Under the pieces are notes generated by a model, which was given only the letters and a program-made list of their open reading frames with translations, did not search any database and had not been told where the DNA came from. Shown here in pieces: positions 1-8,358 of a DNA stretch of 21,167 nt. Source of the DNA: JBBIQS01 sp037442205 (lineage in GTDB: Bacteria; Myxococcota; Myxococcia; Myxococcales; UBA5297); NCBI GenBank assembly GCA_037442205.1, contig JBBIQS010000119.1, positions 1 through 21,167 of the forward strand, written 5' to 3'. The position numbers and the translations under genes are program-made. The first letter of the stretch is position 1; every line of letters begins with the position of its first letter.

Positions 1-2
1 GC

Positions 3-1217
3 AGCTACCTCAGCTACATGCCCAACAACCTGGCTTGCGCCGACGGGCAGGTGCTGAAGTGGGACAACCTCGGCTCCCGCTGGATCTGCGGCACCGACTC
101 GGTCAACCCGGGCACCGTCACCAGCGTCAGCGCCGCAGGGCCGCTCAGCGTGGCCACCGGCACCACCACCCCAGCGATCTCGATCACCCAGGCCAACTCC
201 ACCACCAACGGCTACCTGAGCTCGACCGACTGGAACACCTTCAACAACAAGGTCGGCACTCCGAGCGGCCGCAACCTGATCGACTGGATCTCCGACCCCA
301 CCCGGTGGACCACCCTCAACGGCCCCGGTGCCACCTACGCCCTGAACACCGCCGACGTCCTCGAAGGCGACTCGTCGTTCGACGTCACGATCACCACCCT
401 CGCCAGCGGAACTTGGGCGACCTTCGGCGACTTCATCCCGGTCGATCCGTCGCGAACCTACGAGGGGCGGATCTCCGCCAAGATGACCTCCGGCGCCGGC
501 ACCTTCTACGCCGGCTACCTCGCCTACGACTCGACCAAGACGCCGCTGGTCGGAATCGGCGGGACCTACGGTTACTTCATTGCGGCCAGCGTCACGCTGA
601 ACAACTCCTGGCAGACCTTCCAGGCCAGCATCAGCGGCGAGGGCACCGCCTTCAACCCGGGCACCAGCGTCAACAACTTCCCGGCCGGGACCCGGTTCAT
701 CAAGCCGCTGATCATCGCCAACTACCAGAACATCGGCAGCACCCGCATCGACAACTTCGAGCTCTACGAGGTGGACGTCGGACGCGGCGTGCCGGCCGGA
801 GCGGTGATGCACTTCGTCTCGGTGAACTGCCCGTCCGGCTGGCTCAAGGCGAACGGCGCGGTCTATCCGGTCGCCTCCTACCCGGCGCTGGCCGCCGCGC
901 TCGGCGTCGCCGCCGGCAGCTTCACCATCCCCGACCTGCGCGGCGAGTTCCTCCGCGGCCTCGACGACGCCCGCGGCGTCGATCCCGCGCGCACCGCCAA
1001 CTCGGCCCAGGCGCAGGACTTCAAGAGCTTCTACATCCAGAACACCGGTCCCGCCGCCTACAACCATGGCGTGAACTGGGTCCCCAAGAACGGCACCCCC
1101 AGTGGCCAGGCGTTCGGAGGCTACTGGTCGGCTCCGGCCGGCGGCATCACCGCCGCCTTCGACGGCTCCGAGGTGCGCCCGCGCAACGTGGCGATGCTGG
1201 CCTGCGTCAAGTACTGA
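3..1217 (+). CDS. Tail-collar-domain surface/tail-fibre-like protein, 5' partial
   Basis: The reading frame is open to the left edge of the window, so the Met at base 18 is probably internal and the gene starts upstream. The first visible part has the GTVTSV, GPLSV and GYLSSTDWNTFNNK motifs seen in tail-fibre-like and long surface proteins of bacteria and phages. The middle (about 85-255) looks like a carbohydrate-binding jelly-roll (NLIDWISDPTRW at its start, STRIDNFELYEVD at its end). The last 140 residues are a phage tail-collar domain: an entry motif around PAGAVMHFVSVNCPSGWL, then FTIPDLRGEFLRGLDD, and a closing EVRPRNVAMLACVKY. The known role of such domains is in receptor-binding fibre tips; many bacterial genomes carry them outside prophages as exported surface proteins. 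No other phage gene is in the window. Function on the cell surface is an inference. Confidence 0.85.
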   Translation, partial: SYLSYMPNNLACADGQVLKWDNLGSRWICGTDSVNPGTVTSVSAAGPLSVATGTTTPAISITQANSTTNGYLSSTDWNTFNNKVGTPSGRNLIDWISDPTRWTTLNGPGATYALNTADVLEGDSSFDVTITTLASGTWATFGDFIPVDPSRTYEGRISAKMTSGAGTFYAGYLAYDSTKTPLVGIGGTYGYFIAASVTLNNSWQTFQASISGEGTAFNPGTSVNNFPAGTRFIKPLIIANYQNIGSTRIDNFELYEVDVGRGVPAGAVMHFVSVNCPSGWLKANGAVYPVASYPALAAALGVAAGSFTIPDLRGEFLRGLDDARGVDPARTANSAQAQDFKSFYIQNTGPAAYNHGVNWVPKNGTPSGQAFGGYWSAPAGGITAAFDGSEVRPRNVAMLACVKY

Positions 1218-1250
1218 GGCGCGTCGCCCTCGATTCCGCGGGTTTCTGCG

Positions 1251-1279
1251 ACGCCCGGAGGCTCCATGCCTCCGGGCGT
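1251..1279. terminator. Hairpin terminator between convergent genes
   Basis: A perfect 12-bp stem (ACGCCCGGAGGC at 1251-1262 with its complement at 1268-1279) closes a 5-nt loop. It lies 33 bp after the tail-collar stop and 25 bp after the stop of the convergent kinase gene. There is only a very short T run, so it may act in both directions as a GC-rich hairpin, with or without a U tract. Confidence 0.75.
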
Positions 1280-1304
1280 TCGCATACCTGGGGCGCGGTT
1301 CCGG

Positions 1305-3182
1305 TCACTGCGCCACGAACTTTCGCCGCTCGGGATCGAAGCGCAGCTTGCGACGGTTGGACTTGAACCAGCTGCGCAGCTCGTCGTTGCTGCCCGAGGC
1401 TTCGGTGTAGCGCAGCACCAGGTTGCGGGCGTTGTAGCCGGTGGTGGGGACGCCGGCGTTGTCCTCGAGCGTCTCGACGGCGTACTCCAGCGCCGGCAGA
1501 TAGCCGGTGGCCAGCACCGGGGCCGCCAGGTAGCCCAGCTCCCAGGCGTTGGTGCCCGCCCCGCGCGACTGCTCCCAGGCCTGCTGCAGCGGCCGGTCGA
1601 GATTCAGCCCCGGCAGCCCGACCAGGATCTGGTAGGTGCTGAAGCGGTTCCAGCCGCGGACCAGGTAGTCGGTGAGCACCTCGTAGGTCGTCGGGTCGCG
1701 CAGCGCTGCCAGCGCCCGCAGCCACTCGTCGGGCATGTAGCCGGTGTAGCCGCGCAGCCCCTCGACCAGGATCTCGCGCGCCTCCCTCTGCCAGCCCTTG
1801 GCCAGCACCACCGTCGCCAGCCGGTGCTTGCGCCGCAGGTTCTCCAAGATCAGCGCCTTGTGCTCCTCGGTGGCCACGTTCTCCAGCGCCCAGGCCGGAT
1901 ACTCGCCCAGCGGGACGTTGTCGTCGGTGGCCTCGACCAGCAGCTCGGCATTGCTCGCGCCCACTGCGGTCAGCTTGCCCACCTGCGGATCGTTGCGCAG
2001 GTAGGTCCGCTGGTTTCGCGAGACGGCCAGGATCCGCTGGATGTACTCGCGCACCTGCGCCTTGTCTGCATCCACCGGCAGCCGGATCTGCGCGAGCGCC
2101 TCGAGGTCCGGGTCGTGCTCCTCGCGGACCGCGGGCTGGGTGACCGCAGCTCGGTTCGCCGCGGAGGCTGAAGCGATCGTCTTCGCCTGCTTGTTCCCCG
2201 AAGTGAGCCAGAGCAGAGGAAGGATCAGCGCCACCGCCACACCGATCGCCACTCCCACGATCGGCCCGCGCGGCTGGGAAACAACCCCGCTCGCGGCAGA
2301 CTCGTTCTCGAGAGCGTCCAGCGCGGCTTGCGCGTCGGCGAAGCGCGCCGCCGGCTGGGGCGCCAGCGCCCGGGCGAGCCAGTGCGACCAGCGCGGGGTC
2401 AGCCCCGGCGGCAGCCGCGGGGTCAGTTCCGGGCCGAGCGCCTCCTGCGGCTCCTTGCCGGTGAGCGCGTGCAGCACCGTCGCCGCCAGCGAGTAGACGT
2501 CGCTGCTGCGTCCGACCGTCCCGCCCAGCTGCTCAGGCGGCATGTAGCCGAAGGTCCCCACCAGCGTCGAGCGATGGGTCGCCTGATTCTCGAGCTGCCG
2601 CGAGCTGCCGAAGTCGACCAGCCACACCGAGCCGTCCGGCCGGTACATCAGGTTGGCCGGCTTGATGTCGCGGTGGAGCACCGCCGGCGACCGCTGCTGC
2701 AGATAGACGAGGATCCGCAGCACCTGCCGAGCGAGCTCCAGCGCCTGCAGCGGGGTCAGCCGGCCCCGCTCGAGCCGGGAGGCCAGCGACTCGCCCTCGA
2801 CGAATCCCGACGCCAGGTAGAGCCGAAGGCCGGGGCCACGCCCCTCGGTGAAGCTGGCCTCGAAGCGCGGGATGGCGGGATGGTCGAGCCCGCGCAGAGT
2901 CTGGGCCTCGCGCTCGAAGGACTCGAGGGCGGCGGCGTCCGGCACCTGGGCGAAGAGCATCTCCTTGAGCGCCACCGCCTTCCCGGCCGAATCGCGCGCC
3001 AGGTAGACCCGGCTGTGCGGAGTGCGCGCCAGCACCTTCTCGATCCGAAAGGCGCCGGCCCGCTGCGCGGTGCCGCACTCAGGGCAGCGCAGATCTTCGA
3101 CCGGCGCGCCGCAGGCGATGCAGCCGCTGCCCTGCGCTCCCTCTTCGGTCACCGGGCTCGGGCGCTCCAGATCTCTTTCCAT
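1305..3182 (-). CDS. Zinc-ribbon Ser/Thr protein kinase, membrane-anchored
   Basis: Predicted transmembrane Hanks-type kinase of 625 residues. Residues 21-36 hold a CxxC...CxxC zinc ribbon (C21, C24, C33, C36). The kinase domain follows at about 45-290: beta-3 lysine K73 (AVALKE), catalytic loop HRDIKPAN (170-177), DFG at 190-192, an activation segment ending GTFGYMPPEQ, and helix F SSDVYS. The glycine-rich loop is degenerate: the usual GxGxxG position reads ARTPHSR. A single membrane helix lies at about 308-327, followed by a roughly 295-residue, mostly alpha-helical C-terminal region of unknown function, probably periplasmic. The start is the ATG preceded by GAAGG, though the spacing is short. 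Known role of the family: phosphorylation of Ser/Thr in signalling. The substrate is unknown. The catalytic residues are intact, so activity is plausible despite the altered P-loop. Confidence 0.92.
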   Translation of the reverse strand: MERDLERPSPVTEEGAQGSGCIACGAPVEDLRCPECGTAQRAGAFRIEKVLARTPHSRVYLARDSAGKAVALKEMLFAQVPDAAALESFEREAQTLRGLDHPAIPRFEASFTEGRGPGLRLYLASGFVEGESLASRLERGRLTPLQALELARQVLRILVYLQQRSPAVLHRDIKPANLMYRPDGSVWLVDFGSSRQLENQATHRSTLVGTFGYMPPEQLGGTVGRSSDVYSLAATVLHALTGKEPQEALGPELTPRLPPGLTPRWSHWLARALAPQPAARFADAQAALDALENESAASGVVSQPRGPIVGVAIGVAVALILPLLWLTSGNKQAKTIASASAANRAAVTQPAVREEHDPDLEALAQIRLPVDADKAQVREYIQRILAVSRNQRTYLRNDPQVGKLTAVGASNAELLVEATDDNVPLGEYPAWALENVATEEHKALILENLRRKHRLATVVLAKGWQREAREILVEGLRGYTGYMPDEWLRALAALRDPTTYEVLTDYLVRGWNRFSTYQILVGLPGLNLDRPLQQAWEQSRGAGTNAWELGYLAAPVLATGYLPALEYAVETLEDNAGVPTTGYNARNLVLRYTEASGSNDELRSWFKSNRRKLRFDPERRKFVAQ

Positions 3183-3315
3183 GCCTTCAAGATAGACCAG
3201 ACTGGCCAGACAATTCGGCCACCATGCGTGGGAGCGATCCCTGGCTCGTCAGGAAGCCTTTGGCCCGCGCGAACGCTGTCGCGACCGCGAAATTGCCTCG
3301 CCGGCGCCCCGCCGC

Positions 3316-3692
3316 TCAGCGGTACTTCTCGACGAACTCGATCGCCGCTTGCGAGAACTCGTCGCTCCTTTCAAAGGGGAGCAGGTGCTCCGCTCCTTCG
3401 ATCACCACCAGCGACTTGTTCTCCGGGGCAGTCCCCAACGCCGCGAAACCCTCGTGGGCCATCGCCACCGGCACCATCCCGTCCTGGGCGCCCAGATCAT
3501 CCGCGTCGGGAGCGTGATTCGCGCGAGGTCCTTGGTCAAAGCCAGCTGCTGCTGGAGCTCCCGATTGGCGCAGAGCTGCTCCAACGCGCGGCCGGCATTG
3601 GACAGGAAGCCGAACACCGAGAACGGCGAGAACAACAGCGCGTCGGCGTCGAGGCCCGGCAGCGCCCGATTCCGACCTTCTCCCGAGAACAC
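3316..3692 (-). pseudogene. Alpha/beta-hydrolase remnant, N-truncated and frameshifted
   Basis: This is the C-terminal half of an alpha/beta-fold hydrolase split over two frames. From about 3692 the sequence reads MFSGEGRNRALPGLDADAL and on to ITLPTRMIWAP. Around 3486-3490 one base appears to be missing, and the sequence continues in another frame as QDGMVPVAMAHEGFAAL, then IEGAEHLLPFERSDEF, ending IEFVEKYR at a TGA. The acid-loop aspartate (QDGMVP) and the catalytic-histidine region (GAEHLL) are recognisable. The N-terminal half with the GxSxG nucleophile elbow is absent; the remnant begins about 20 bases after the stop of the next hydrolase gene. Either decay or deletion-recombination between tandem hydrolases would give this. 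A sequencing error could explain the frameshift but not the missing half. Confidence 0.7.
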
Positions 3693-3709
3693 GCGGTCTC
3701 CCCGTTTGC

Positions 3710-4546
3710 CTAGCGGGCCAGGAAATCCTTCACCGCCTGGTGAATAGGGTCGCGCTCGACGTCGAGCGTGAGCAGGTGGCCGGAGCGCTCGAGCCAGAGC
3801 ACCTGCTTGTCGGCCGGCGGGGTGGAGACGCGCTGGTAGATGAGCTCCGGGGCCTCGGGGGCGACCCAGTCATCGGCCTTGGATTGCACGATCAGCAGCG
3901 GGCTCTTGACCTTGGCCAGGCCCTCTTCCGCTATGTCGCCCAGGGTCACCAAGTCCTGCACCTTGGCCGTCGGATAGGCGAAGTACGACGCCGAGTACTC
4001 GACCGCGCGCCCGGGGCCGGTGAACTCGTCCACCGCGACGAACCGCGGGACGAACGGGCGCAACCAGCGGGCCCACCTCGCCCGTCCGTCCTTGGGCCGC
4101 AGCGCCCCGGCCAGGGTCCCACCTTCGACACCTCGTTCTCCTCGGCGAGGAGCAGCGCCAGCACCCCGCCCATCGAGAAGCCGACGACGTGCACCGTGGA
4201 GTAGCTCTGGCGCAGGCGGGCATAGGCGTCGCGCGCGTCCTGCAGCCAGTCCTGCCAGGAGCTCTTCTCCATCTCGCCGAGGTCGGTGCCGTGGCCGCGC
4301 AGCAGGATCCCTTCGGCGGTGTAGCCGGCGCGGTGGAGTTCCTCGCCCAGCAGCCGCATGTGCGCCGGGCTGCTGCACCAGCCGTGGATCAACAGCACCG
4401 CCTGGCCGTTGGTGCCTTCGAGGTGGAAAGCCTGGGCCTTGTCGGCGTACTGGGCGGGATGGACCCGGAAGCGCTCCGCCGGCGCCACCGGCAGACACGC
4501 GCTCAGCAACCGACAGGGCCAGGAGAAGCAGGACGGGCGAGCGCAT
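3710..4546 (-). pseudogene. Est30-like carboxylesterase lipoprotein with two compensating frameshifts
   Basis: The start ATG at 4546 has a GGAAGGA ribosome site. The signal peptide begins MRSPVLLLLALS. At about 4510 one extra base shifts the frame, and the lipobox LLSAC then appears in the second frame, followed by QAVLLIHGWCSSPAHM, LLRGHGTDLGEME and the nucleophile elbow VVGFSMGGVL. Around 4121-4131 one base is missing and the first frame resumes with TLAGALRP, the acid region IVQSKADDWVAPEA and the histidine region LERSGHLLTLDVERDPIH, ending KDFLAR. The whole protein would be about 278 residues, usual for the Est30/monoacylglycerol-lipase-like group, with the full Ser-Asp-His triad. Net frame is preserved, so two single-base assembly errors in an intact gene are as likely as a true pseudogene. 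Predicted role: outer-membrane-anchored hydrolysis of short acyl esters. Confidence 0.75.
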
Positions 4547-4741
4547 CGGATTCCTTCCAGGCCCACGGACTGGCCGGCAAATCCCCGGAGGATCCCGGAG
4601 ATGCGGGCCCGGCATTTGTAGCGGCGGGGCGCCGGGGGTCAAGAGACAGGACCTGCGCCAGGTGCTCCGCCCCCTCCGACTTGCCCGCGGCAGCTGCGCC
4701 GACGACCAGCGCGCAGCTGCCAGCAGGGACGCCAGCCAACG

Positions 4742-5974
4742 TCAGGGCGCCAGCGAGAAGACCTTGGCCCCGGCGCGCTTGACTTCGGCGATCAGCGCGC
4801 CTTCCCCGGCGAAGCTCTGGGTGACGATCTCCCTTTTAGCCGAGGGCTTGGCGGTCTTGGCCTTGAAGTCCTTCACCTCGAAGTAGACCCTCAGCTCGTC
4901 GCCCTTCTTCAGCCCGCCCGAGGGAAGATCGGCGAGGGTCAGGGTCAGCACGCTGATCACGGTGCGCACCCCGTAGGTGCAGTTCTTGTCGTACTGAGCC
5001 TTGCCGTTCTCGAAGACCACCCGCTCCTTGGTCTGCTTGCAGCCCAGCACCATCTGCTCCTCTTTGCGCCACTCGGCGGTCACCGTCTGGCCCTTCTTGG
5101 AGGCGGTGACCGCGGTGACGCTCAGCCCGCCGCGCCCGAGGAAAGGCGCCTTGTAGTCGCCGTAGTCATTGATCGACTGCGGCTCCCTGGCCGGCGCCTC
5201 GGGGGCCTGGTAGGTGCTGGCGTCGGCCAGGGCCTTGCGAGCCGCGTCGCGCTCCTCCTTGGTGAAGGGCGGGCGCACGCCGGGCTCGCGCAGCGAGGCC
5301 AGCCTGTCGGCGCAGTACGCGTTGGCCTCGGAGTCGATGTCGAGGGTCGGCCGCAGCTGCGCTCCCTTGTCGCCCATCGCCAGGCGCTCGAACTGCCAGG
5401 CCGCCCGCGCCCCTGGCGTGGTGAGGCGGCTGGCGATCTCCCGCTCGAGCCGGAAGCGCGCGCCCTCCAGGGATTTCGCCTCGGGGCTCGCCCGCAGTGC
5501 GAGCAGGCCGGCCAGGCGATCGTGCTCGCCGCTCTGCGCCAGCGCCGCGTCGATGGCCTTGCCCAACCTCTCGTCCGCGGCGAGGAACTGAGGGTAGATC
5601 TTCTCCTTGAAGCCCTGGAGGCAACCGCGCCGGGCCTCCTTTTGGACCGCGGCTGCGGCCATCAGCTTGAAGGTCTTCTCGGAGTCGTTGTAGCCGTCGC
5701 CGGCGGGCAGCGAGTCCCAGCCCGTGATCCACTCCGGGTCGGGGTTGGGCATGCCGGCCCGCGGGTTGAACATCTTCACCGGGTCGTACGGCCCGTGCGG
5801 CAGCACGTCGATCCCGGCGGCCTCGCGCAGTCCCCGATCGCAGTTGCGCCCCTCGCGGCACATCTTCGAGGAGTCGAAGCTCTCGTAGGCCTTCTTCACC
5901 CTCTCGGCCTCCCCCTCGGCCAGCGCCGAGCTCCCGGACATCGTCAATGCCAGAACCAGCAGAACCGCCCTCAT
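4742..5974 (-). CDS. Secreted protein of unknown function
   Basis: Unrecognised 410-residue protein. The signal peptide is MRAVLLVLALTMSGSSALA with likely cleavage before EGEAERV. A good ribosome site (AAGGAG, 7 bp upstream) supports the ATG. The mature N-terminal part, to about residue 250, is charged and helical, with scattered cysteines (MCREGRNCDRG, YCADRLASL) that could form disulfides. A proline-rich linker with PAREPQSINDYGDYKAPF follows. The C-terminal 145 residues look like a beta-rich domain with alternating strands (GLSVTAVTASKKGQTVTAEW, LTLTLADLPSGGLKKGDELR) and a pair of cysteines (LGCKQTKE, NCTYG). There is no lipobox or membrane helix after the signal, so it is probably soluble in the periplasm. 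It is about 195 bp from the esterase gene on the same strand, and no shared function can be argued. Confidence 0.85.
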   Translation of the reverse strand: MRAVLLVLALTMSGSSALAEGEAERVKKAYESFDSSKMCREGRNCDRGLREAAGIDVLPHGPYDPVKMFNPRAGMPNPDPEWITGWDSLPAGDGYNDSEKTFKLMAAAAVQKEARRGCLQGFKEKIYPQFLAADERLGKAIDAALAQSGEHDRLAGLLALRASPEAKSLEGARFRLEREIASRLTTPGARAAWQFERLAMGDKGAQLRPTLDIDSEANAYCADRLASLREPGVRPPFTKEERDAARKALADASTYQAPEAPAREPQSINDYGDYKAPFLGRGGLSVTAVTASKKGQTVTAEWRKEEQMVLGCKQTKERVVFENGKAQYDKNCTYGVRTVISVLTLTLADLPSGGLKKGDELRVYFEVKDFKAKTAKPSAKREIVTQSFAGEGALIAEVKRAGAKVFSLAP

Positions 5975-6401
5975 CGTCGTCTCCTTCCAGCGCTAGGCGT
6001 CGCGACTGGCATCGGTGTGATTGTAGGGGGTGCAAGCTTCAGGTGAGCGGAGTATCGGCCTCGGCTGGCGAGCGCGAATGTGCGCGGCGTCACGGCGAGG
6101 CGAGCGCAGGCTCTCGCGGCGGCCGCCGCGCGGCCCGTGGACATGCGACCAGCTCGGGTCGGGTGCGGGCCAGGTTCCCGATCTGCGTCGCGAGCCGGCG
6201 AAGCCCGCCAGGCAGATCGAGCCGCCGGCTGCGGCAACTGAGGCCGGCGGGGCCGTTTGCCCGGGGTTGCCGCCGCGGGGCTTCCCGATTCCTCCGGGGA
6301 TCTTTCCGAAATCCGGATTCGCAGAGGAATCAACGATGCGTTCCAGCTGACGAGCGACTGGGTTGCGGGGCCGCGGCCGGGTGCCGGAGGTCCGCGCGCT
6401 A
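5975..6401. other. Intergenic region, no gene recognised
   Basis: Divergent spacer between the secreted-protein gene and the truncated DUF2378-like copy. It must hold the promoter of the minus-strand gene, whose ribosome site abuts 5980. No convincing promoter boxes, RNA gene or protein homology were seen. In particular, the N-terminal coding part present in the second DUF2378-like copy cannot be found here in any frame. Confidence 0.6.
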
Positions 6402-6833
6402 ATGGACTCGGACCTTCTGTCGAGCAAGGAGTATCCGACCGCGCTGCGAAACCGGTTCATCCTCGACTACGCGGCGCTCTTCGGCGACCACGCCGAGGGC
6501 GAGCTGCGAGCCCTGGGCGCCTACTGCGCGCGCCGCGACCTGGGCGGCATCTACCGCGTCTTCCTGATGCACTTCTCGACCAGCCGAACCCTCGAGACCT
6601 TCGCCGGGCTCTGGCGCCGCTACCAGAACACCGGCGAGGCCAAGATCACCGAGAAGGCGCAGAACTTCGCCCGCCTCGAGATCCGCGACGAGAACAACAC
6701 CTCGCTCCACTCGCAGGTGGTGGCCGGCTACGTCGCCGCGCTGCTGGAGATGACCGGGGCCAAGTCGGTCTCGGTGGGCTGCCAGCATCCGGAGGGCAGC
6801 CCGCTCGCGGTCTTCGAGGGCCGCTGGAAGTAG
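6402..6833 (+). pseudogene. DUF2378/TIGR02265-like protein, N-terminally truncated copy
   Basis: Close paralogue of the gene at 8359-8931. Similarity begins at the codons for PEVRALM, just before 6402, and runs to the stop, including LLSSKEYPT, LRALGAYCARRDLGGIYRVF, FSTSRTLETFAGLW and a closing GSPLAVFEGRWK. About 45 N-terminal residues present in the other copy (FKGYQDFCRERFGEQGF and neighbours) are missing. An ATG at 6402 would give a 143-residue protein, and GGAGGT at 6387-6392 lies 9 bp before it, so a shortened product may still be made; GTG at 6381 is an alternative. The pattern GIYRVF...TGEA...GSP.A.FEGxW matches the myxobacterial DUF2378/TIGR02265 family as I recall it. The biochemical role of that family is unknown. 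Confidence 0.6.
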
Positions 6834-6862
6834 CCGCCGCGATTCCGGATTAGAGTCGAGGC

Positions 6863-7909
6863 ATGGTCCGCTCGTTCGCTCTCGCCCTGCTCGCCGCGCT
6901 GCTCGCCTCCTGCAGCTCCACGCCCCCGGCCTTACTCGACCCGTCCGCCGACGCCGGCGCCGACTCGACCGACGCCGCTGTCCCCGACGCCGGCCCCTCC
7001 TGCCGCGCTCCGTCGGCCTCGCCGGGAACGACCTTCGAGGGCAACTATGCCCTCGACGGCTGGCAGTGGCAGAAGCAGGGCCGCATCGCCGGCTTCCCCG
7101 AGCCCGCCGCCGCCCCCGACGGCGCGCTCGGCCCGGCGCTGGTGGTCGACGGCGACCAGCTGCTGCTCTTCTTCACCATCAAGACCGGCCTCGACCTCAC
7201 CATCTACCGCTCCCTCTCCAGCGACGGCCTCAGCTTCAGCGCCCCGGTTCCGATTGAGGGGCTGGCCGGCGGAAACATGATGGCCTATCCCTCGGTGCTG
7301 TTGCGCGCCCACGGCTTCTGGATGTGGTTCGCCTCCGGCAGCTTCGAACTGGCCAAGAGCGCCGACGGCCTCAACTTCACCCTGGCCCAGACCGGCGTCC
7401 TCACCCGCGGCGCCACCGGCAGCTTCGACGAGTGGGGCGTGCTCTATCCCAACGTCCTCGAGACGGCCGGCGGGCTGACGCTCTGGTACACCGGCTTCGA
7501 CGGCCAGCGCTATCGCATCGGCCGCGCCACCTCGACCGACGGCCTGGCCTGGACCCGCGACCCGAGCCCGGTCCTCTCGCCCGAGGCCGGCTCCTTCGAC
7601 AACCGCGCGGTCGCCCAGCCCTGCGTGGTGGCCACCGCCTCCGGCTATCGGGCCTGGTACGGCGGCTACGACACCTCGCGCACCGATCCCGGCCCCTACC
7701 GGATCGGCATGGCCGAGTCCGCCGATGGCATCCACTGGACCAAGCGCGGGGTCTCGCTCGATATCTCGGCCAGCGGCTCCGACGCCTACTCAACCCGCGA
7801 TCCGGCCGTCGTTCGCTTCGGCGGGAAGTGGCTCATGGTCTACTCCGGCATGGGCACCGATCGGCGCTATCGGCTCCACGTCGCCAGCTCTGACGTCTGC
7901 GGCGACTAG
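6863..7909 (+). CDS. Lipoprotein with predicted five-bladed beta-propeller (GH43/GH32-like fold)
   Basis: Lipoprotein of 348 residues: MVRSFALALLAALLASC with lipobox cysteine C17, then an Asp/Ala/Gly linker (DPSADAGADSTDAAVPDAG) typical of Myxococcota surface lipoproteins. The rest has repeated blades: LFFTIKTGLDLTIYRSLSSD, GFWMWFASGSFELAKSADGL, TLWYTGFDGQRYRIGRATST, YRAWYGGYDT...RIGMAESADG and WLMVYSGMGTDRRYRLHVAS. The alternation of aromatic-rich strands with short S.DG turns is that of five-bladed propeller glycosidases and related sugar-binding propellers (GH43, GH32/68, GH130). Conserved catalytic acids could not be assigned, so enzymatic activity is uncertain. The gene starts 29 bp after the truncated DUF2378-like copy and may be co-transcribed with it; GAGG lies just before the ATG. 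Confidence 0.8.
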   Translation: MVRSFALALLAALLASCSSTPPALLDPSADAGADSTDAAVPDAGPSCRAPSASPGTTFEGNYALDGWQWQKQGRIAGFPEPAAAPDGALGPALVVDGDQLLLFFTIKTGLDLTIYRSLSSDGLSFSAPVPIEGLAGGNMMAYPSVLLRAHGFWMWFASGSFELAKSADGLNFTLAQTGVLTRGATGSFDEWGVLYPNVLETAGGLTLWYTGFDGQRYRIGRATSTDGLAWTRDPSPVLSPEAGSFDNRAVAQPCVVATASGYRAWYGGYDTSRTDPGPYRIGMAESADGIHWTKRGVSLDISASGSDAYSTRDPAVVRFGGKWLMVYSGMGTDRRYRLHVASSDVCGD

Positions 7910-8358
7910 TCTTGGCGTTCGGGCAGGCGCCCTCCCTCGGACCGAGATCGGATCAGCCGGTGCGCGGGGGCGAGCTCGGCGAGCCCGGGTCGAGGACCCC
8001 TCGATCTCGCGATCGCCTTCGTCGGCCGCGTTGCTCATGGTGAACGTTCTCACGGTCTGCAGGGAACTCTCCCAACATCACGCCAGCCGCCGTTGAAACG
8101 CTGCTGCACCGTCGGGCTCGCTCGCCTGGCTGGCACCCTCTCCGGTCCGGGCTCCGTGGCGGCGTTGGCGCGTCTGCTGTCCTGTGGTCGGCATTGTTTT
8201 GAGCACTGCGCCCGTCCAACGGCCTGCTTCATGGCGATGCCTTTGTCCTCCGGTTAGGCCTCAAAATCTCTCGACTGTCGGGGATGCGCTTCAGTTCTCC
8301 GGGAGTCGTCCATGCGGGGCTTCGTCGGTGCCTTCTTGAGGAAGGCCGGGAGGAAACC
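7910..8358. other. Gene-free stretch, lower GC, origin unclear
   Basis: About 450 bp without a credible gene. The segment 8010-8300 is visibly less GC-rich than its surroundings (about 58% in the line at 8041-8100) and lacks the codon-position pattern of nearby genes. Short open frames on the minus strand here are not supported by ribosome sites or recognisable motifs. It precedes the intact DUF2378-like gene and probably contains its promoter. A remnant of a mobile element is possible, but no terminal repeats or transposase motifs were seen. Confidence 0.55.

Noticed and set aside
18..20. ATG as start of the tail-collar gene
   Set aside because: The frame is open to the window edge and the protein begins in mid-motif with no signal peptide; the true start is probably upstream.
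4503..4739. Small minus-strand frame with a Walker-A-like GAAAAGKS
   Set aside because: The P-loop-like string is followed by low-complexity sequence and runs into the esterase signal peptide region; no other nucleotide-binding motif or ribosome site. Probably chance or a tiny fragment.
7953..8219. Minus-strand frame of 88 codons in the gene-free stretch
   Set aside because: Arg/Pro/Ala-rich composition without motifs, no ribosome site, and lower-GC surroundings that do not look coding.
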